Source: Clostridia bacterium (GTDB lineage Bacteria > Bacillota > Clostridia > Oscillospirales > CAG-272). Taken from it: 10,378 bases of DNA. The position numbers were made by a program, and so were the translations under genes. The notes beneath the pieces were generated by a model. It made no database searches, was not told where the DNA came from, and was given only the letters and a program-made list of their open reading frames with translations. The stretch spans positions 1 through 10,378 of the forward strand of contig JAFTXB010000109.1 in the NCBI GenBank assembly GCA_017461825.1. The letters are read 5' to 3'. This document shows, one piece after another, positions 1 to 5,658 of this stretch; positions within the stretch are counted from its first letter, which is position 1, and the number at the start of each line of letters is the position of its first letter.

Positions 1-704
1 GCATCCGCTTGAACGATCGTGAGCTTGTTCGCATTTGGAAATTGCGGCAAGAGCGCAGTCCTGAAAAGTTCAATAACATCGCGGTCACGCTCAACGACGG
101 TGAGGTGTCGGACCTCGCTTTTTTGTATGGCATGAAAGGCAAAATACCCAAGCCCCAGCCCAAGAGTGAGTGCGTTGCCAAAGCTTTTTGCAATCGGCTC
201 GCGCATGGTTTCAATTTCATTGGGGGTAACCGTCATCCACTCAACTCCACTCTCAAGGATGGCAGGGAAGGGGAATTCCTCGTCAAAATATCCGAGCTTG
301 GGAATCTCTCGCAGATCCTTTGTGAGGGTGGGATGTCCGCAAACGAAAGGTTCGTAAGGGGCATAAGTTTCTGTTTTGGTTTCCCACTTTCCGTATTTTT
401 GTGTGGGGAAACGGACGGTGCGGCAGTAGGCATCGTTTTGATAGATCTTGGGATCCTTTTTTTGGATGCCTGCGCGGATATAGTTGCGCTCCAACAAGCG
501 GTGGGAGGGGATGGATGTATCAAGCCCCAGTGCTGCGGAAAGCAGGATCAAAAAAGCCTCATCTGTTTCAATGGCACAATCGTGTGCCAAGTCGTTTACC
601 AGATCGGCTGTCAAAAAGCGAGGGTTGAGATTGAGATAATGGCTGTATGCCGCTCGTATGGCGTGGTTTTCGCGCATTGTTTGGCTGAGCTGCTGCGAGT
701 TCAT
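1..704 (-). CDS. SAM-dependent methyltransferase-like protein, 3' end beyond window
   Basis: Open from an ATG at 704 to the left edge (234 full codons), so the C-terminus is missing. Residues 179-192 form a glycine-rich motif I of the class I Rossmann methyltransferase fold (LGLGLGYF core). About 15 residues later comes VVERDRDVIELF, where E205 sits at the acidic end of strand 2 that normally binds the SAM ribose. Spermidine-synthase-like proteins share this layout. The roughly 175 residues ahead of the fold look like a family-specific N-terminal domain, including a FDEEFPFP stretch near 140-147. The start is supported by GGAGA about 8 nt upstream. It lies 37 nt downstream of the DUF6512 gene on the same strand and may be cotranscribed with it. 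Substrate is unknown; the catalytic half lies outside the window. The fold call is fairly secure, the exact function is not. Confidence 0.72.
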   Translation of the reverse strand, partial: MNSQQLSQTMRENHAIRAAYSHYLNLNPRFLTADLVNDLAHDCAIETDEAFLILLSAALGLDTSIPSHRLLERNYIRAGIQKKDPKIYQNDAYCRTVRFPTQKYGKWETKTETYAPYEPFVCGHPTLTKDLREIPKLGYFDEEFPFPAILESGVEWMTVTPNEIETMREPIAKSFGNALTLGLGLGYFAFHAIQKSEVRHLTVVERDRDVIELFRTALLPQFPNANKLTIVQAD

Positions 705-726
705 GTGCGGTCTCCGTTTGTTACGA

Positions 727-756
727 TTATTAATGTTTTATTTAAGTTCCTGTCAG
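727..756 (-). promoter_or_regulatory. possible sigma-A promoter for the methyltransferase-like gene
   Basis: On the minus strand CTGACA (756-751) is followed after 18 nt by TAATAA (732-727), inside an AT-rich gap. The -35 box matches five of six consensus bases but lies in the last codons of the DUF6512 gene, and the -10 is poor. If real it would let the methyltransferase-like gene be expressed apart from its upstream neighbour. Confidence 0.25.
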
Positions 757-1257
757 AGGATCTTTGAAAATTCCGATTTCGGGGGGTAAAAAGGTGAATA
801 CAACAAAGAGCAGGGCAATTGCAGCAAGAATTGTAAGAGCTGTTTTGGGGGAGCAATATCGCGTTTCTTTTTTGAGAAACAGCCGTGCCTCATAAAAATA
901 CGCGATTGCGGCGGAAACAAAGAAAATGGCGATGTTGATCCAATCGGGTGACTTACCGATCACACCGTTGTAGGTGTAGAAGATCACGGGGATCAAGAGA
1001 ATACCAAGAAGAATTCCGCGTAGCTTTACGCACCAAAAATTCTTGCGGTCGCGGAAGAAAAAGCTCTGCACAATGGCAAAGATAAACATCGGCCAAAAGA
1101 GTAGCTTCATGTGTTCCCAAGTCGATTCATTCACGCCCGAAAATGGGGCGATCCACACAGCATCCCCCAGCCATTCGTATAAAAAATGTAATACCGTGCC
1201 GCCAAAAGAGGTCACGGCAAAGCCCAAAAGTTGCCAAAGTCCGATCGACCGTTTCAT
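742..1257 (-). CDS. DUF6512 family integral membrane protein
   Basis: 171 residues with about five hydrophobic segments, near residues 8-28, 49-66, 80-98, 105-123 and 137-157, so an integral membrane protein of unknown function. The conserved stretch at 39-57 (core VNESTWEHMKLLFWP), just before the second helix, is the signature I associate with the DUF6512 family of Firmicutes; this assignment is from memory of the family pattern. Start at ATG 1257 has a strong GAGGGAG ribosome binding site. The length fits a complete small membrane protein. It is followed 37 nt later by the methyltransferase-like gene on the same strand. A perfect palindrome 22 to 40 nt upstream of the start hints at repressor control. 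No catalytic motif is visible. Confidence 0.75.
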   Translation of the reverse strand: MKRSIGLWQLLGFAVTSFGGTVLHFLYEWLGDAVWIAPFSGVNESTWEHMKLLFWPMFIFAIVQSFFFRDRKNFWCVKLRGILLGILLIPVIFYTYNGVIGKSPDWINIAIFFVSAAIAYFYEARLFLKKETRYCSPKTALTILAAIALLFVVFTFLPPEIGIFKDPLTGT

Positions 1258-1278
1258 AGCTCCCTCGCAAAATGTTTT

Positions 1279-1297
1279 ATAGAATAGTGTATTCTAT
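1279..1297. promoter_or_regulatory. perfect palindrome, candidate operator for the DUF6512 gene
   Basis: ATAGAATA-GTG-TATTCTAT has 8-bp perfect arms around a 3-nt centre, 22 to 40 nt upstream of the DUF6512 start codon. Size and symmetry suit a dimeric helix-turn-helix repressor such as GntR/YtrA or TetR types. No regulator gene is in the window, and I could not place a convincing -35/-10 pair around it. Confidence 0.45.
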
Positions 1298-1343
1298 GCT
1301 GATGTGATTTATGCGTGGGTATTTAACTTCTTGTGTAAAGCAG

Positions 1344-1364
1344 AAAAACATTTCCCATGTTTTT
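1344..1364 (-). terminator. possible AT-rich terminator after the six-helix membrane protein gene
   Basis: AAAAACAT and ATGTTTTT form 8-bp perfect arms around a 5-nt loop, about 35 nt past the stop codon at 1398. The distal arm ends in five T residues. The stem has little GC, so it would be a weak intrinsic terminator and could work on either strand. Confidence 0.35.
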
Positions 1365-1397
1365 GAAACGGTTTTTACAGACTGCGCTCTCTTTTTG

Positions 1398-1931
1398 TTA
1401 TTTGATCCGAAATCTTTGCCGCAAGCGGATGAGGTAGAAGGTGATGAGCTTGGTCAGGGCAAAGTCGTACATGACAAAGCAGACGAGGCACAAAAGGTAG
1501 AGCAGGGCGGGCATCCACCAAAAACCGCCCATGTCGAGGTCGGCAGGGAAGAACAGCCGAAGCCCCGCAACGATTGCGGCAAGCGAGAGGTGAAAGACCA
1601 AAAGCTTTAAGACGTACGAGAGCGGATTTTTCAGCTTTTCCAGCTTTTCCTTGAGGATCGGGTAAAATCCGGCAAAGAGCGCATAAAACAGAGCAGGCGT
1701 TTTTTGCGGAAGAAGCAGGAGCGAAAGGAGTGATGTCACCAGCCAGATTAGCCACGGATAGGCACCCCCCATTTCAATGACTGCATAAATACACAAGAGG
1801 GATGCAAAGACAGCCGTCGTGATGTCCAGCACCTCGATCAGCGAGCCGAGCGAGAGAATGATCACGGAGAGCGCACACAGCATCGCGCTGACGGTCAGAT
1901 ATTTCGTTCGTTTGCGGATACGGTCACGCAT
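1398..1931 (-). CDS. six-helix membrane protein, ECF S-component-like
   Basis: 177 residues, very hydrophobic, with about six membrane segments (near 12-30, 34-52, 58-74, 78-94, 106-126 and 138-158) and positively charged ends. The N-terminal run KYLTVSAMLCALSVII, followed by a second helix after a short acidic turn (EVLD), resembles the substrate-binding (S) subunits of energy-coupling-factor vitamin and metal transporters, which share this size and helix count. That resemblance is by eye; no ligand-specific motif is recognised and no EcfA/EcfT genes are nearby, although S components often sit alone and use a shared energising module. ATG 1931 has an AGGAG site about 8 nt upstream. The gene is preceded by a 250-bp hairpin-rich non-coding island. 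A generic conserved membrane protein of other function is the main alternative. Confidence 0.6.
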   Translation of the reverse strand: MRDRIRKRTKYLTVSAMLCALSVIILSLGSLIEVLDITTAVFASLLCIYAVIEMGGAYPWLIWLVTSLLSLLLLPQKTPALFYALFAGFYPILKEKLEKLKNPLSYVLKLLVFHLSLAAIVAGLRLFFPADLDMGGFWWMPALLYLLCLVCFVMYDFALTKLITFYLIRLRQRFRIK

Positions 1932-1964
1932 GGTGAGCTCCTTTCGTTTGGGGTTGTTTGTCAG

Positions 1965-2004
1965 ACCCTTTTTAAAAAGGGTTCGACACCCCCAAAACTT
2001 TTAC
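1965..2004 (+). repeat. dispersed hairpin element, copy A
   Basis: Begins with the perfect 18-bp palindrome ACCCTTTTTAAAAAGGGT (1965-1982), followed by TTCGACACCCCCAAAACTTT. The same order (T/A-rich hairpin, a C-rich run, then CAAAACTTTT or similar) occurs in copies at 2120-2164 and 9081-9130. Here the element sits in the leader of the gene starting at 1931 and is inverted relative to copy B. Confidence 0.55.
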
Positions 2005-2119
2005 TGAAAAAAGATTATTGGCATAATCGAGAGTTTTTGCGGTTTGTTTCAAACAATAGCTCCCGCGACCATTTTGGGACCACTAACCCAAAATGGGCTC
2101 CCGAAATGTTTGTTTTTTT
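2005..2119. other. non-coding hairpin island
   Basis: No credible reading frame. It holds three inverted repeats: GATTAT-4nt-ATAATC at 2013-2028, GTTTG-3nt-CAAAC at 2042-2054, and a 10-bp perfect stem CCATTTTGGG / CCCAAAATGG with an 8-nt loop at 2069-2096. The last is bracketed by direct repeats GCTCCCG at 2059-2065 and 2097-2103. The block lies between the inverted hairpin copies A and B. It could be a structured leader of the gene at 1931 or a small repeat unit. Confidence 0.5.
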
Positions 2120-2164
2120 AGTTTTTGAAGGAGCTCGATGAAACTTTTTTTAAAAAGTTTCCTC
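2120..2164 (-). terminator. dispersed hairpin element, copy B; probable terminator of the J-domain gene
   Basis: On the minus strand the stem GAAACTTTTT-2nt-AAAAAGTTTC (2161-2140) starts about 20 nt past the stop at 2182. A CTCCTTCAAAAACT run follows, then a stretch of A residues and no T tract. It could end the DUF5685/J-domain transcript. It shares its layout with copies A and C. Confidence 0.5.
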
Positions 2165-2181
2165 GAATCCTACAAAAGAGT

Positions 2182-2811
2182 TCAACAACAAGGAATCAGA
2201 TCGCCGCCGAGGCAGTCGCAGCAGCAGTCGGCGCAGAGGAGGGTAGTGCAGAAGTCGCACATACAGCCCGAGGAATCGGCGGTGCGGTAGCCGCCGCCGT
2301 AGGTCGAGGCTTGCTCGCGCAGGCGGTCGCGCGCCATGGCGTATTCGGTGTTGTAGGGATCCATTGCGCAGGCGCGGTCGAACATTTTTTGCGCGTCGAG
2401 GAAATAACCGCGCTTGAAGAGCACGCATCCCATCAGGAAATGCCACTCGGCGTTTTGCCCCGAGATGTCGATCGTGCGGAGCAGGCGGTCTGCCTCTTGA
2501 ATTTGATTGTTGTTGATGAGACGACGCACTTGCGCAAAGGTTTGGTTGGTCGAGCCGTCGGTTCTGGGATTGCCGTTGTAGGAGTTCCCCCCGCGATTGC
2601 CCGTGCCGGCATTTCCGCGCCCCGAGCGCATTTTCTGCACTTCCTCATAGGCGGCGTTGATCTCTTTCATTTTTTCGTTTGCGAGATCGGCAAGGTCGCT
2701 GTCTCGGTATTTATCGGGATGGTACTTGCGCGCCAGATCGCGGTAGGCCTTTTTGACCTCCTCGTCGCTCGCATTCGGGGAGACGCCCAGTACCTCGTAA
2801 GGATTTTTCAT
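2182..2811 (-). CDS. J-domain protein with TPR-like repeats and cysteine-rich tail
   Basis: 209 residues. Residues 3-60 are a J domain with the HPD triad at 31-33, which in this family stimulates the ATPase of an Hsp70 (DnaK) partner. A glycine/asparagine-rich linker (about 63-84) follows, then about 91-166 with two TPR-like helical hairpins (FLMGCVLFKRGYFLDAQKMF), likely for client binding. The tail 183-209 carries ten cysteines (CMCDFC, CADCCCDC, final CC), suggesting metal or redox chemistry or lipid anchoring. It lacks the G/F and CxxCxGxG zinc domains of true DnaJ, so it is a specialised co-chaperone. It starts 15 nt after the DUF5685 stop, with a modest GAAAGG-type site, so the two form an operon. 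Such pairing appears in other Clostridia as I recall. The domain call is firm; the client is unknown. Confidence 0.88.
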   Translation of the reverse strand: MKNPYEVLGVSPNASDEEVKKAYRDLARKYHPDKYRDSDLADLANEKMKEINAAYEEVQKMRSGRGNAGTGNRGGNSYNGNPRTDGSTNQTFAQVRRLINNNQIQEADRLLRTIDISGQNAEWHFLMGCVLFKRGYFLDAQKMFDRACAMDPYNTEYAMARDRLREQASTYGGGYRTADSSGCMCDFCTTLLCADCCCDCLGGDLIPCC

Positions 2812-2826
2812 TGTTCTTTCAGCCTT

Positions 2827-3726
2827 TCAGACAGATGATGATTGGACCGTTCGGTCATTTTTTACGGAGGCGTGGCGGGATGTCACCCGTTCGCCGGTTT
2901 GCACAAGCCCGAGGTAGAGGATGTTGGAGAGGATCTCACGCAGCTCGGGGGCAGGGTAGCCGTCTATCAGCGAGAGGCTCTGCTCGGCGCGCAAAAGGTG
3001 TGCCGTCAGCGCGTTTCGCAGATTTTCCCAGTCGGCTTCGCTCGGGGTGTCGCCAAACAGCTTGCGATAGGGATTGAAGCGGTTTCGTTTGCGATCTTCG
3101 TCAAAATCGTCCGCCGCATCGACCAGATAGATCCAATGCCCCACGGCACGTCCCATGTTGGCGGCAATGCGCGCCTCAGACGATTCCAAGCCTTCGGAAA
3201 ACACCTCGCCCATCAAAAGCCCGAATTGCTCGGCAAGCATATCGGCACCGAGAATTTCGGTGGGCTCGCTTTCCATGTCCGAAAGCTTTTTTAAATACAT
3301 CGCAATGGCGTCATTCAGCTTTGGGTGACGTTTTTTTGCGCGTCGGAACGCCGCAGACAAAAATGGGCGCATGAGGATCGCGCGTACTTTTTTGAGTCCC
3401 TTTTCGTCGCGCATGTCATCGAGTAGCTTGTGATAGACCAAAAGTGCCGACGCATCGGCGCAGTAGTCCAAGGCTTCGCATTTTTGCGCGGTCGGGCGCG
3501 GACGGAGGGGGTGGAGCAAACAGCGGTGCTTTTTGATGGTTGGCTTTTCGCCCGTGAGGGAGAGCCGTACGGCGGCAAGAAACACGAAATCGTAGCTGAG
3601 TGTCATGCGCGAGCAATTTCCCGTGCATTTGCCCATGCGGTGGCAAAGTCCGCAATAGAGCGCGCGGTAATATTGATATTCGCGCATCCGCAGCTCCTGC
3701 GAATCGGTTTTCACATATCCCAGCAT
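2827..3726 (-). CDS. DUF5685 family protein
   Basis: 299 residues. The N-terminus MLGYVK, a cysteine cluster at 25, 28, 34 and 38 (CGLC then KCTGNC), a TLSYDF block at 42-47, and further cysteines at 69, 83 and 89 match the DUF5685 pattern as I remember it. The rest looks all-helical. Two acidic motifs stand out: DDMRD at 103-107 and DAADDFDED at 203-211, spaced like the paired Asp-rich, magnesium-binding motifs of class I isoprenoid synthases. That is an inference, since no activity is established for the family. ATG 3726 has a strong GGGAGGTGG site (3739-3731) and a good upstream promoter. It is the first gene of an operon with the J-domain protein, which suggests the chaperone may act on or with it. 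Confidence 0.8.
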   Translation of the reverse strand: MLGYVKTDSQELRMREYQYYRALYCGLCHRMGKCTGNCSRMTLSYDFVFLAAVRLSLTGEKPTIKKHRCLLHPLRPRPTAQKCEALDYCADASALLVYHKLLDDMRDEKGLKKVRAILMRPFLSAAFRRAKKRHPKLNDAIAMYLKKLSDMESEPTEILGADMLAEQFGLLMGEVFSEGLESSEARIAANMGRAVGHWIYLVDAADDFDEDRKRNRFNPYRKLFGDTPSEADWENLRNALTAHLLRAEQSLSLIDGYPAPELREILSNILYLGLVQTGERVTSRHASVKNDRTVQSSSV

Positions 3727-3757
3727 AATGCCACCTCCCGATGTTTCATACTCTTAT

Positions 3758-3786
3758 ATGATACCGCATTTTGTCCGAAAAAGCAA
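3758..3786 (-). promoter_or_regulatory. sigma-A-like promoter of the DUF5685/J-domain operon
   Basis: Minus strand TTGCTT (3786-3781), a 17-nt spacer, then TATCAT (3763-3758), five of six matches in the -10. Transcription would begin near 3750, leaving a leader of about 25 nt that contains the strong ribosome binding site. Confidence 0.55.
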
Positions 3787-3831
3787 GGATATTTTGCGGT
3801 TTTTATAAAAATTTACTTTTTTAACACTCTG

Positions 3832-3859
3832 TTGCCTCGAAAACACGAAAAAATATCAT
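3832..3859 (+). promoter_or_regulatory. possible upstream promoter (P1) of the rightward operon
   Basis: TTGCCT (3832-3837), a 16-nt spacer, then TATCAT (3854-3859). Transcription would start near 3866, at the foot of the hairpin that opens the structured stretch at 3865-3951. The pair is a fair but not perfect match to the sigma-A consensus. Confidence 0.4.
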
Positions 3860-3864
3860 AAAAA

Positions 3865-3951
3865 CGGCAATTCTACTGTGAGTAGAGTGCCGATTCTACC
3901 CGTTTGAGAGCCGCGGGGGCTAAAGGGTAGAGGTGGGGGACGGATCAGTAG
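3865..3951 (+). promoter_or_regulatory. candidate structured leader or small RNA
   Basis: A GC-rich block between AT-rich flanks. Hairpin 1 (3865-3892) has CGGCA/TGCCG outer and TCTACT/AGTAGA inner arms with a GTG loop. Hairpin 2 (3895-3931) has TCTACCC/GGGTAGA arms enclosing a short GCC/GGC stem. CTACTG (3873-3878) can instead pair with CAGTAG (3946-3951), so alternative folds exist. A T-rich run (TTGTATTTTT) follows. No short reading frame looks real. It could be an attenuator, a ligand- or protein-responsive leader, a small RNA, or a repeat fragment. Confidence 0.35.
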
Positions 3952-3952
3952 G

Positions 3953-3981
3953 TTGTATTTTTCTGCCAATCGGGCTATAAT
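3953..3981 (+). promoter_or_regulatory. sigma-A promoter (P2) of the acyltransferase/GT8 operon
   Basis: TTGTAT (3953-3958), exactly 17 nt, then a perfect TATAAT (3976-3981). Transcription would start near 3988, about 30 nt ahead of the first start codon. It lies just downstream of the structured stretch. Confidence 0.6.
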
Positions 3982-4006
3982 AAACATAAAGAAACCAAAA
4001 GGAGAC

Positions 4007-4011
4007 GGAGG
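4007..4011 (+). promoter_or_regulatory. ribosome binding site fixing the first acyltransferase start
   Basis: GGAGG, 7 nt before ATG 4019. The frame is open further upstream to a TTG at 3953, but that codon overlaps the P2 -35 box and has no such site, so 4019 is the start. Confidence 0.8.
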
Positions 4012-4018
4012 CGAAAAA

Positions 4019-4822
4019 ATGACGAAACAGACGAAGCAGGTGGCGCGGCGGATCGTTTACTACCGTGACGAGCTGCATGACGAGCATTCTGGCATCGAGC
4101 GGAACACCATCCGCATCGGCGCCGATTTTCCGTATATTCATAAAAGCCGACTTTGGAACGCCTGTGCCGCCGTGGTTTACCGCGGGATCATGACTCCCAT
4201 TGCCTTTCTGTGGTGCAAGCTCAAATTTGGGCTTCGTATCGTTGGGCGCGAAAAAATGAAGCAAACGGCAGGGCAGGGGTGCTTCCTTTACGGAAACCAC
4301 ACCCTCATGGCGGGCGATGCTTTCATTCCAAACCTCGTCAGCTTTCCAAAACGCAACTACGTCGTGGTAAACGCCGACAATCTGTCGGTCAAGGGCGCCA
4401 AAAACTGGACGCAGATGAGCGGCGCGTTGCCGATCCCCACCGAGCTTGGGGGAATGCGCGCCTTTCTGTCGGCAATGGAGACGCGCGTGCGGAGCGGATA
4501 TGCCATCACGGTCTATCCCGAGGCGCACATCTGGCCCTATTACACGGGCATCCGTCCGTTTGGGACTGCGGCATTTCGTTACCCCGTGCGCTTTGGGGCT
4601 CCCGTCTTTTGCACCACCGTGACCTATTCCAAAAAGCGATTCGGCAAAATTCCGCGCGTGACGGTCTACGTCGACGGGCCGTTTTATGCCGATGAAACGC
4701 TGCACCCGAGGCAGCAAGAGGCGCAATTGCGCGACACGGTGTACGAAACCATGTGCCGCCGCGCGCAAAACAGCAGCTACAGCCCAATCGAATACAGACG
4801 CGCCGAGGAGGAACAAGCATGA
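4019..4822 (+). CDS. PlsC-like (LPLAT) acyltransferase, first copy
   Basis: 267 residues. Core features of the lysophospholipid acyltransferase family, which moves acyl groups from acyl-ACP or acyl-CoA to a hydroxyl acceptor at the inner membrane face, are visible. These are GNHTLMAGDAF at 92-102 (block I, usually NHxxxxD), a conserved TVYPEAHIWPYY at 164-175 (block III-like PE motif) and a following RPFGTAAFRYP. Block I has five residues between H94 and D100 rather than four. A weakly hydrophobic stretch near 47-66 may give membrane contact. It is the first gene of a four-gene operon and overlaps the next gene by 4 nt (ATGA), implying translational coupling. Glycosyltransferase neighbours suggest the acceptor is a sugar or glycolipid rather than glycerol phosphate. 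Family confident; substrate unknown. Confidence 0.82.
   Translation: MTKQTKQVARRIVYYRDELHDEHSGIERNTIRIGADFPYIHKSRLWNACAAVVYRGIMTPIAFLWCKLKFGLRIVGREKMKQTAGQGCFLYGNHTLMAGDAFIPNLVSFPKRNYVVVNADNLSVKGAKNWTQMSGALPIPTELGGMRAFLSAMETRVRSGYAITVYPEAHIWPYYTGIRPFGTAAFRYPVRFGAPVFCTTVTYSKKRFGKIPRVTVYVDGPFYADETLHPRQQEAQLRDTVYETMCRRAQNSSYSPIEYRRAEEEQA
4805..4811 (+). promoter_or_regulatory. ribosome binding site fixing the first GT8 start
   Basis: GAGGAGG, 7 nt before ATG 4819, inside the end of the preceding gene. It favours 4819 over an in-frame GTG at 4753, which would add 22 residues unlike a GT8 N-terminus. Confidence 0.8.
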
Positions 4823-5658
4823 CGATCCCAATCATTTTTGCAGGAAACCAAAATGTCTTTGACGGCATGGTGATCTCGGTGCTCTCGATCGTAAAACACA
4901 CCAAAAGCACGTTGCGGATCTTTCTGCTCACGATGGATCTCACCGACCAAAATCCCGCGTTTTTGCCGATCACCGAGGGGCAGCGCGCATACGTTGAGGA
5001 GATTTGCAAGAGCGTCAACCCCGAGAGCCGTGTCTTTTTGCTTGACGTGGGGGAATTTTACCGCGAAACGATGCTGGAGAGCCCCAACGCCGAAACGGGA
5101 TACACGCCCTATACCTTTTTGAGGCTTTACGCCGACCGCATCCCCGAGATCCCCGACAAAGCGATCTATCTTGACACCGACACGGTGGCGTGCGGTGATC
5201 TTGGCGAGCTGTTCTCGGTGGAGCTGGGGGATGCCGAGCTTGGCTGTGTCCGAGATCGCTACGGCTGTCACTTTTTCGGGATCAATTACTGCAATGCGGG
5301 GGTTCTTTTGTTGAATATGAAGCGCATCCGCGAGACGGGGCTCTTCCGAAAAGCGCTTGACGCGTGCGCCAAACGAAAGATCTTTCTGCCCGATCAAACG
5401 GCGCTGAACCGATATGCCAAGAAAAAGAAGATCCTCCCGCGCCGCTTCAACGAGCAAAAATGTCGGCGCGAGGACACGGTGATCCGCCATTTTTCCATGA
5501 CCATCCAATGGATCCCATTCCGCACGCAAAATATCAAGCCCTGGCAGGTCGACCGCGTGCACACGGTGCTCAAAACCCACTGCTACGACGAAATTTTAGA
5601 AGACTATCTCAACCGCAAGCCCTTATTTCCAAACCAAGCAAAGGAGAAAACAACATGA
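4819..5658 (+). CDS. GT8 family glycosyltransferase, first copy
   Basis: 279 residues. It starts directly with the GT8 first strand (MTIPIIFAGN). The metal/nucleotide-sugar binding DxD is DTD at 119-121 within YLDTDTV. NAGVLLLNM at 159-167 and DQTALN at 192-197 are the usual acceptor-side and catalytic-loop motifs, and HFS near 224 with KPW at 240-242 closes the fold. GT8 enzymes transfer glucose or galactose from UDP-sugar with retention, as in LgtC and lipopolysaccharide glucosyl/galactosyl transferases. There is no signal peptide or membrane helix, so it is cytosolic or peripheral. It has 4-nt overlaps on both sides, so expression is coupled to the acyltransferase before it and the second GT8 after it. 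The paralogue differs much in sequence, so the two likely add different sugars or act in sequence. Confidence 0.88.
   Translation: MTIPIIFAGNQNVFDGMVISVLSIVKHTKSTLRIFLLTMDLTDQNPAFLPITEGQRAYVEEICKSVNPESRVFLLDVGEFYRETMLESPNAETGYTPYTFLRLYADRIPEIPDKAIYLDTDTVACGDLGELFSVELGDAELGCVRDRYGCHFFGINYCNAGVLLLNMKRIRETGLFRKALDACAKRKIFLPDQTALNRYAKKKKILPRRFNEQKCRREDTVIRHFSMTIQWIPFRTQNIKPWQVDRVHTVLKTHCYDEILEDYLNRKPLFPNQAKEKTT

Noticed and set aside
9..767. 252-codon open frame on the plus strand
   Set aside because: It is antisense to the methyltransferase-like gene, has no ribosome binding site, and its translation has no recognisable domain, whereas the opposite strand shows a clear SAM motif and proper start.
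1838..1931. Transmembrane-rich N-terminus considered as a signal peptide of the ECF-like protein
   Set aside because: There is no cleavage-site pattern and hydrophobic segments continue through the protein, so it is the first membrane helix.
1965..2164. CRISPR array or tandem repeat in the 1932-2181 island
   Set aside because: The repeats are inverted and unequal, not regularly spaced direct repeats with spacers.
2125..2838. 237-codon open frame on the plus strand
   Set aside because: Antisense to the J-domain gene; the alanine/valine-rich translation is what a GC-rich complementary frame gives. The HPD-containing frame is the real one.
3953..4018. Upstream TTG start for the first acyltransferase
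   Set aside because: The TTG coincides with the P2 -35 box, the extra 22 residues have no family resemblance, and GGAGG sits correctly before ATG 4019.
3920..4831. 303-codon open frame on the minus strand
   Set aside because: Antisense to the first acyltransferase, which has family motifs, a strong ribosome binding site and a promoter.
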